Assembly: GCA_905207905.1 (NCBI GenBank)
Contig: CAJLNC010000020.1
Coordinates: 1 to 35,320 of the forward strand
DNA from: an uncultured Lachnospiraceae bacterium
GTDB taxonomy: Bacteria; Bacillota_A; Clostridia; Lachnospirales; Lachnospiraceae
Length of the DNA: 35,320 bases
Direction of reading: 5' to 3'
The translations under genes and the position numbers were made by a program. Shown piece after piece: positions 33,594 to 35,320 of the stretch. The stretch's first letter is position 1. Each line of letters begins with the position of its first letter. The notes below the pieces were generated by a model. The model did no database searches. It saw only the letters and a list, made by a program, of their open reading frames with translations, and was not told the origin of the DNA.

Positions 33594-34991
33594 ATGAGTG
33601 CGACAAAAGAAATTCCCTATAAGATTTATCTGGAAGAGAGTGAGATGCCCAGGCAGTGGTATAATGTGCGGGCAGATATGAAAAATAAGCCCGCACCTCT
33701 GTTGAACCCGGCTACCCTGGAACCCATGGAATTTAAGGATCTTCAGGGCGTATTCTGCGATGAACTGATTCGGCAGGAGCTGGATGATACGACTCCCTAT
33801 TTCGATATTCCGGAAGAAATTCGGAATTTCTACAAAATGTACCGGCCCTCTCCTTTGGTGCGAGCCTATTGCTTGGAGGAAAAACTTCAGACTCCGGCCA
33901 AAATCTACTATAAGTTTGAAGGAAATAATACCAGTGGAAGTCATAAGCTCAATTCCGCGATTGCGCAGGCCTACTATGCCAAAAATCAGGGCCTGAGGGG
34001 CGTCACCACAGAGACCGGTGCAGGACAGTGGGGGACTGCACTTTCCATGGCCTGTGCGTATCTGGATCTGGACTGCCAGGTATATATGGTGAAAGTTTCT
34101 TATGAGCAGAAACCCTTCCGTCGGGAGGTGATGCGCACTTACGGTGCAAAGGTCACTCCATCCCCCTCTGTCACCACAGAAGTGGGCAGAAAAATCCTGG
34201 CTGAGAATCCCGGAACGGGAGGTAGTCTTGGCTGTGCCATCTCAGAGGCAGTGGAAGCTGCGGGAAAGCAGGAAGGCTACCGCTATGTGCTGGGTAGTGT
34301 GCTAAACCAGGTGCTGCTTCATCAGACTGTGATCGGCCTGGAGACGAAAGCAGCGCTGGATAAGTATGATATTGTTCCGGATATTATCATTGGCTGTGCC
34401 GGAGGCGGATCCAACCTGGGCGGCCTGATCTCACCTTTTATGGGCGAGAAATTAAGAGGGGAGCGGGATTATCGTTTCATTGCCGTAGAACCGGCCTCCT
34501 GTCCCAGTCTTACAAGGGGAGTCTATGCCTACGATTTCTGCGACACCGGGATGGTGTGCCCTCTGGCAAAGATGTATACTCTGGGTCATGGGTTTATTCC
34601 TTCTGCCAGCCATTCCGGCGGTCTGCGTTATCATGGCATGAGCACCACTCTTTCACAGCTGTACCATGACGGACTTATGGAGGCAGTTTCTGTGGAGCAG
34701 ACATCAGTCTTTGAGGCAGCGGAGCTGTTTGCCCGGGTGGAAGGAATCCTGCCGGCACCGGAAAGCAGCCATGCCATTCGGGTGGCCATGGATGAAGCGC
34801 TCAAGTGTAAAGAAACAGGTGAGGAAAAGACTATCGTCTTTGGTCTTACCGGAACCGGATATTTTGATCTGGTGGCTTACGGAAAATACAATGACGGGGC
34901 TATGATGGATTATATTCCCACAGATGCGGAGCTTCAAAAGGGCTTTGACGGGATACCGCGATTCCCTGGGAATACTCTGGAGAGAAGATAG
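33594..34991 (+). CDS. trpB: TrpB2-type tryptophan synthase beta chain
   Basis: A 465-residue PLP enzyme. The PLP lysine is Lys118 in GSHKLNSA, the catalytic Glu140 in TETGAGQWG, and the phosphate-binding GCAGGGSNLGG is near 285-295. The extended N terminus (PYKIYLEESEMPRQWYNVRADM) and total length place it in the TrpB2 group rather than the 400-residue TrpB1 that pairs with TrpA. The enzyme condenses indole with serine; stand-alone TrpB2 is thought to salvage free indole. No other trp gene is adjacent. The ATG at 33594 has AAGGAG about 8 bases ahead; the frame is open upstream to TTG 33534. The tandem repeat and hairpins upstream may control it. Confidence 0.94.
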   Translation: MSATKEIPYKIYLEESEMPRQWYNVRADMKNKPAPLLNPATLEPMEFKDLQGVFCDELIRQELDDTTPYFDIPEEIRNFYKMYRPSPLVRAYCLEEKLQTPAKIYYKFEGNNTSGSHKLNSAIAQAYYAKNQGLRGVTTETGAGQWGTALSMACAYLDLDCQVYMVKVSYEQKPFRREVMRTYGAKVTPSPSVTTEVGRKILAENPGTGGSLGCAISEAVEAAGKQEGYRYVLGSVLNQVLLHQTVIGLETKAALDKYDIVPDIIIGCAGGGSNLGGLISPFMGEKLRGERDYRFIAVEPASCPSLTRGVYAYDFCDTGMVCPLAKMYTLGHGFIPSASHSGGLRYHGMSTTLSQLYHDGLMEAVSVEQTSVFEAAELFARVEGILPAPESSHAIRVAMDEALKCKETGEEKTIVFGLTGTGYFDLVAYGKYNDGAMMDYIPTDAELQKGFDGIPRFPGNTLERR

Positions 34992-35035
34992 TATCCGTGT
35001 TCATAGGGATCGTATTGTCTCAGGTATATGGATTC
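34991..35035. repeat. Family B hairpin repeat, copy 3 (degenerate)
   Basis: GTATCCGTGTTCATAGGGA pairs with TCTCAGGTATATGGATTC through several G-U pairs and four mismatches. It begins right at the trpB stop. The left arm matches the ATCCGTGTCCATAGG arm of copy 2. Confidence 0.6.
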
Positions 35036-35146
35036 AGGCAATTAAATATAATTATCAGACAATACAAAGGAAAATAGAGAATAAAAGTTCTAAAGAATGA
35101 AAAAATATAAAGAAATAGAAAAAATAAGAAATATAAAAAATAATAG

Positions 35147-35175
35147 TTGACAAATACGGAGATAAGTGATAGTAT
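35147..35175 (+). promoter_or_regulatory. Promoter in the AT-rich right tail
   Basis: TTGACA at 35147-35152, a 17-base spacer and TAGTAT at 35170-35175. Downstream, AAATAAC/GTTATTT and AATAACTA/TAGTTATT (35202-35234) can form two mutually exclusive small hairpins before an AAGAAAGG ribosome-site-like sequence. The stretch 35036-35146 is AT-rich without features. Confidence 0.6.
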
Positions 35176-35240
35176 ACAGATAACAACAAGAACACCTCAA
35201 TTAAATAACTAGACCCAAGGTTATTTAGTTATTAAGAAAG

Positions 35241-35320
35241 GTGAAATTGCTTAATACAGTTTTTCTAATCAAGATAATCAAGATAATCAAGATAATCAAG
35301 ATAATCAAGATAATCAAGAT
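35241..35320 (+). CDS. Possible start of a repeat-bearing peptide gene, cut by the window end
   Basis: GTG at 35241 or TTG at 35247 follows AAGAAAGG. The frame reads KLLNTVFL and then IKI/IIK repeats through the window edge, because the 9-bp unit is a multiple of three. The unit has no stop in this frame. Coding is uncertain; an (Ile-Ile-Lys)n peptide would be very hydrophobic and cationic. No homology is recognised. Confidence 0.25.
   Translation, partial: MKLLNTVFLIKIIKIIKIIKIIKIIK
35267..35320 (+). repeat. Six tandem copies of AATCAAGAT reaching the window end
   Basis: A 9-bp unit repeated six times without change from 35267 to the last base, so the true array is probably longer. It lies about 90 bases downstream of a good promoter. 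Confidence 0.95.

Noticed and set aside
33315..33944. Minus-strand open frames across the 54-bp repeats and trpB
   Set aside because: They are open because the repeat is 18 codons long and trpB has a shadow frame; no ribosome site or family features.
35267..35320. Repeat array as CRISPR
   Set aside because: The unit is 9 bp with no spacers; it is a simple tandem repeat.

Overview
The window looks like chromosome from a Gram-positive anaerobe of the Clostridia, most likely Lachnospiraceae (human-gut type). The support is a PerR plus reverse-rubrerythrin operon, a class B sortase, surface proteins with Thr/Glu-rich repeats and a TTGD-type C-terminal anchor, strong AGGAGG ribosome binding sites, sigma-A promoters (TTGACA-17-TATAAT type) and frequent TTG starts. 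Genus cannot be decided from the sequence. No phage, insertion sequence or CRISPR array is visible.

Layout. 1-2000: oxidative-stress block (rubrerythrin and perR leftward, thioredoxin reductase rightward). 2060-4065: secreted SH3/NlpC-P60 cell-wall hydrolase with its own promoter and terminator. 4066-4829: gene-free stretch with a cluster of DnaA-box-like sites and one copy of a large hairpin repeat (family A). 4830-5703: an odd truncated secreted glutamine-amidotransferase-like protein and tRNA-Lys(CTT). 5800-9480: AI-2E family permease, an unlisted 48-residue protein, trmB, and an unknown HExxH protein. 9567-13437: three-gene molybdenum hydroxylase operon (FAD, 2Fe-2S and Mo subunits). 13530-17028: asnS, sortase B, sirtuin, DUF951. 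17246-19858: calcium-type P-ATPase on the minus strand. 20171-21512: rpsF-ssb-rpsR operon. 21669-27641: Crp/Fnr regulator diverging from a 1556-residue repeat-rich surface protein that has a structured 5' leader. 27654-30044: two minus-strand genes (86-residue unknown; beta-lactamase-fold lipoprotein with 26-residue repeats). 30218-34991: corrinoid adenosyltransferase, aconitase-family hydratase, TrpB2-type tryptophan synthase beta. 34992-35320: AT-rich tail with a promoter running into a 9-bp tandem repeat cut by the window end.

How parts fit. PerR, rubrerythrin and thioredoxin reductase form a peroxide/redox defence unit, with a palindrome over the perR -10 that suggests autoregulation. Sortase B, the giant Cna-B-like protein, the NlpC/P60 enzyme and the lipoprotein are cell-envelope functions that share acidic Thr/Glu/Asp repeat linkers. 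rpsF-ssb-rpsR with a DUF951 gene nearby resembles the origin-proximal neighbourhood of other Firmicutes, which makes the DnaA-box cluster noteworthy.

Most unusual: two families of dispersed hairpin elements. Family A (three copies of 116-129 bp) always sits just past gene ends; family B (three copies of about 45 bp) is placed at gene ends and once inside the trmB 5' region. Other points worth checking are the 54-bp tandem repeat plus GAAA-capped hairpin ahead of trpB, the in-frame deletion fusion in the amidotransferase, and the (AATCAAGAT)n tract at the right edge.
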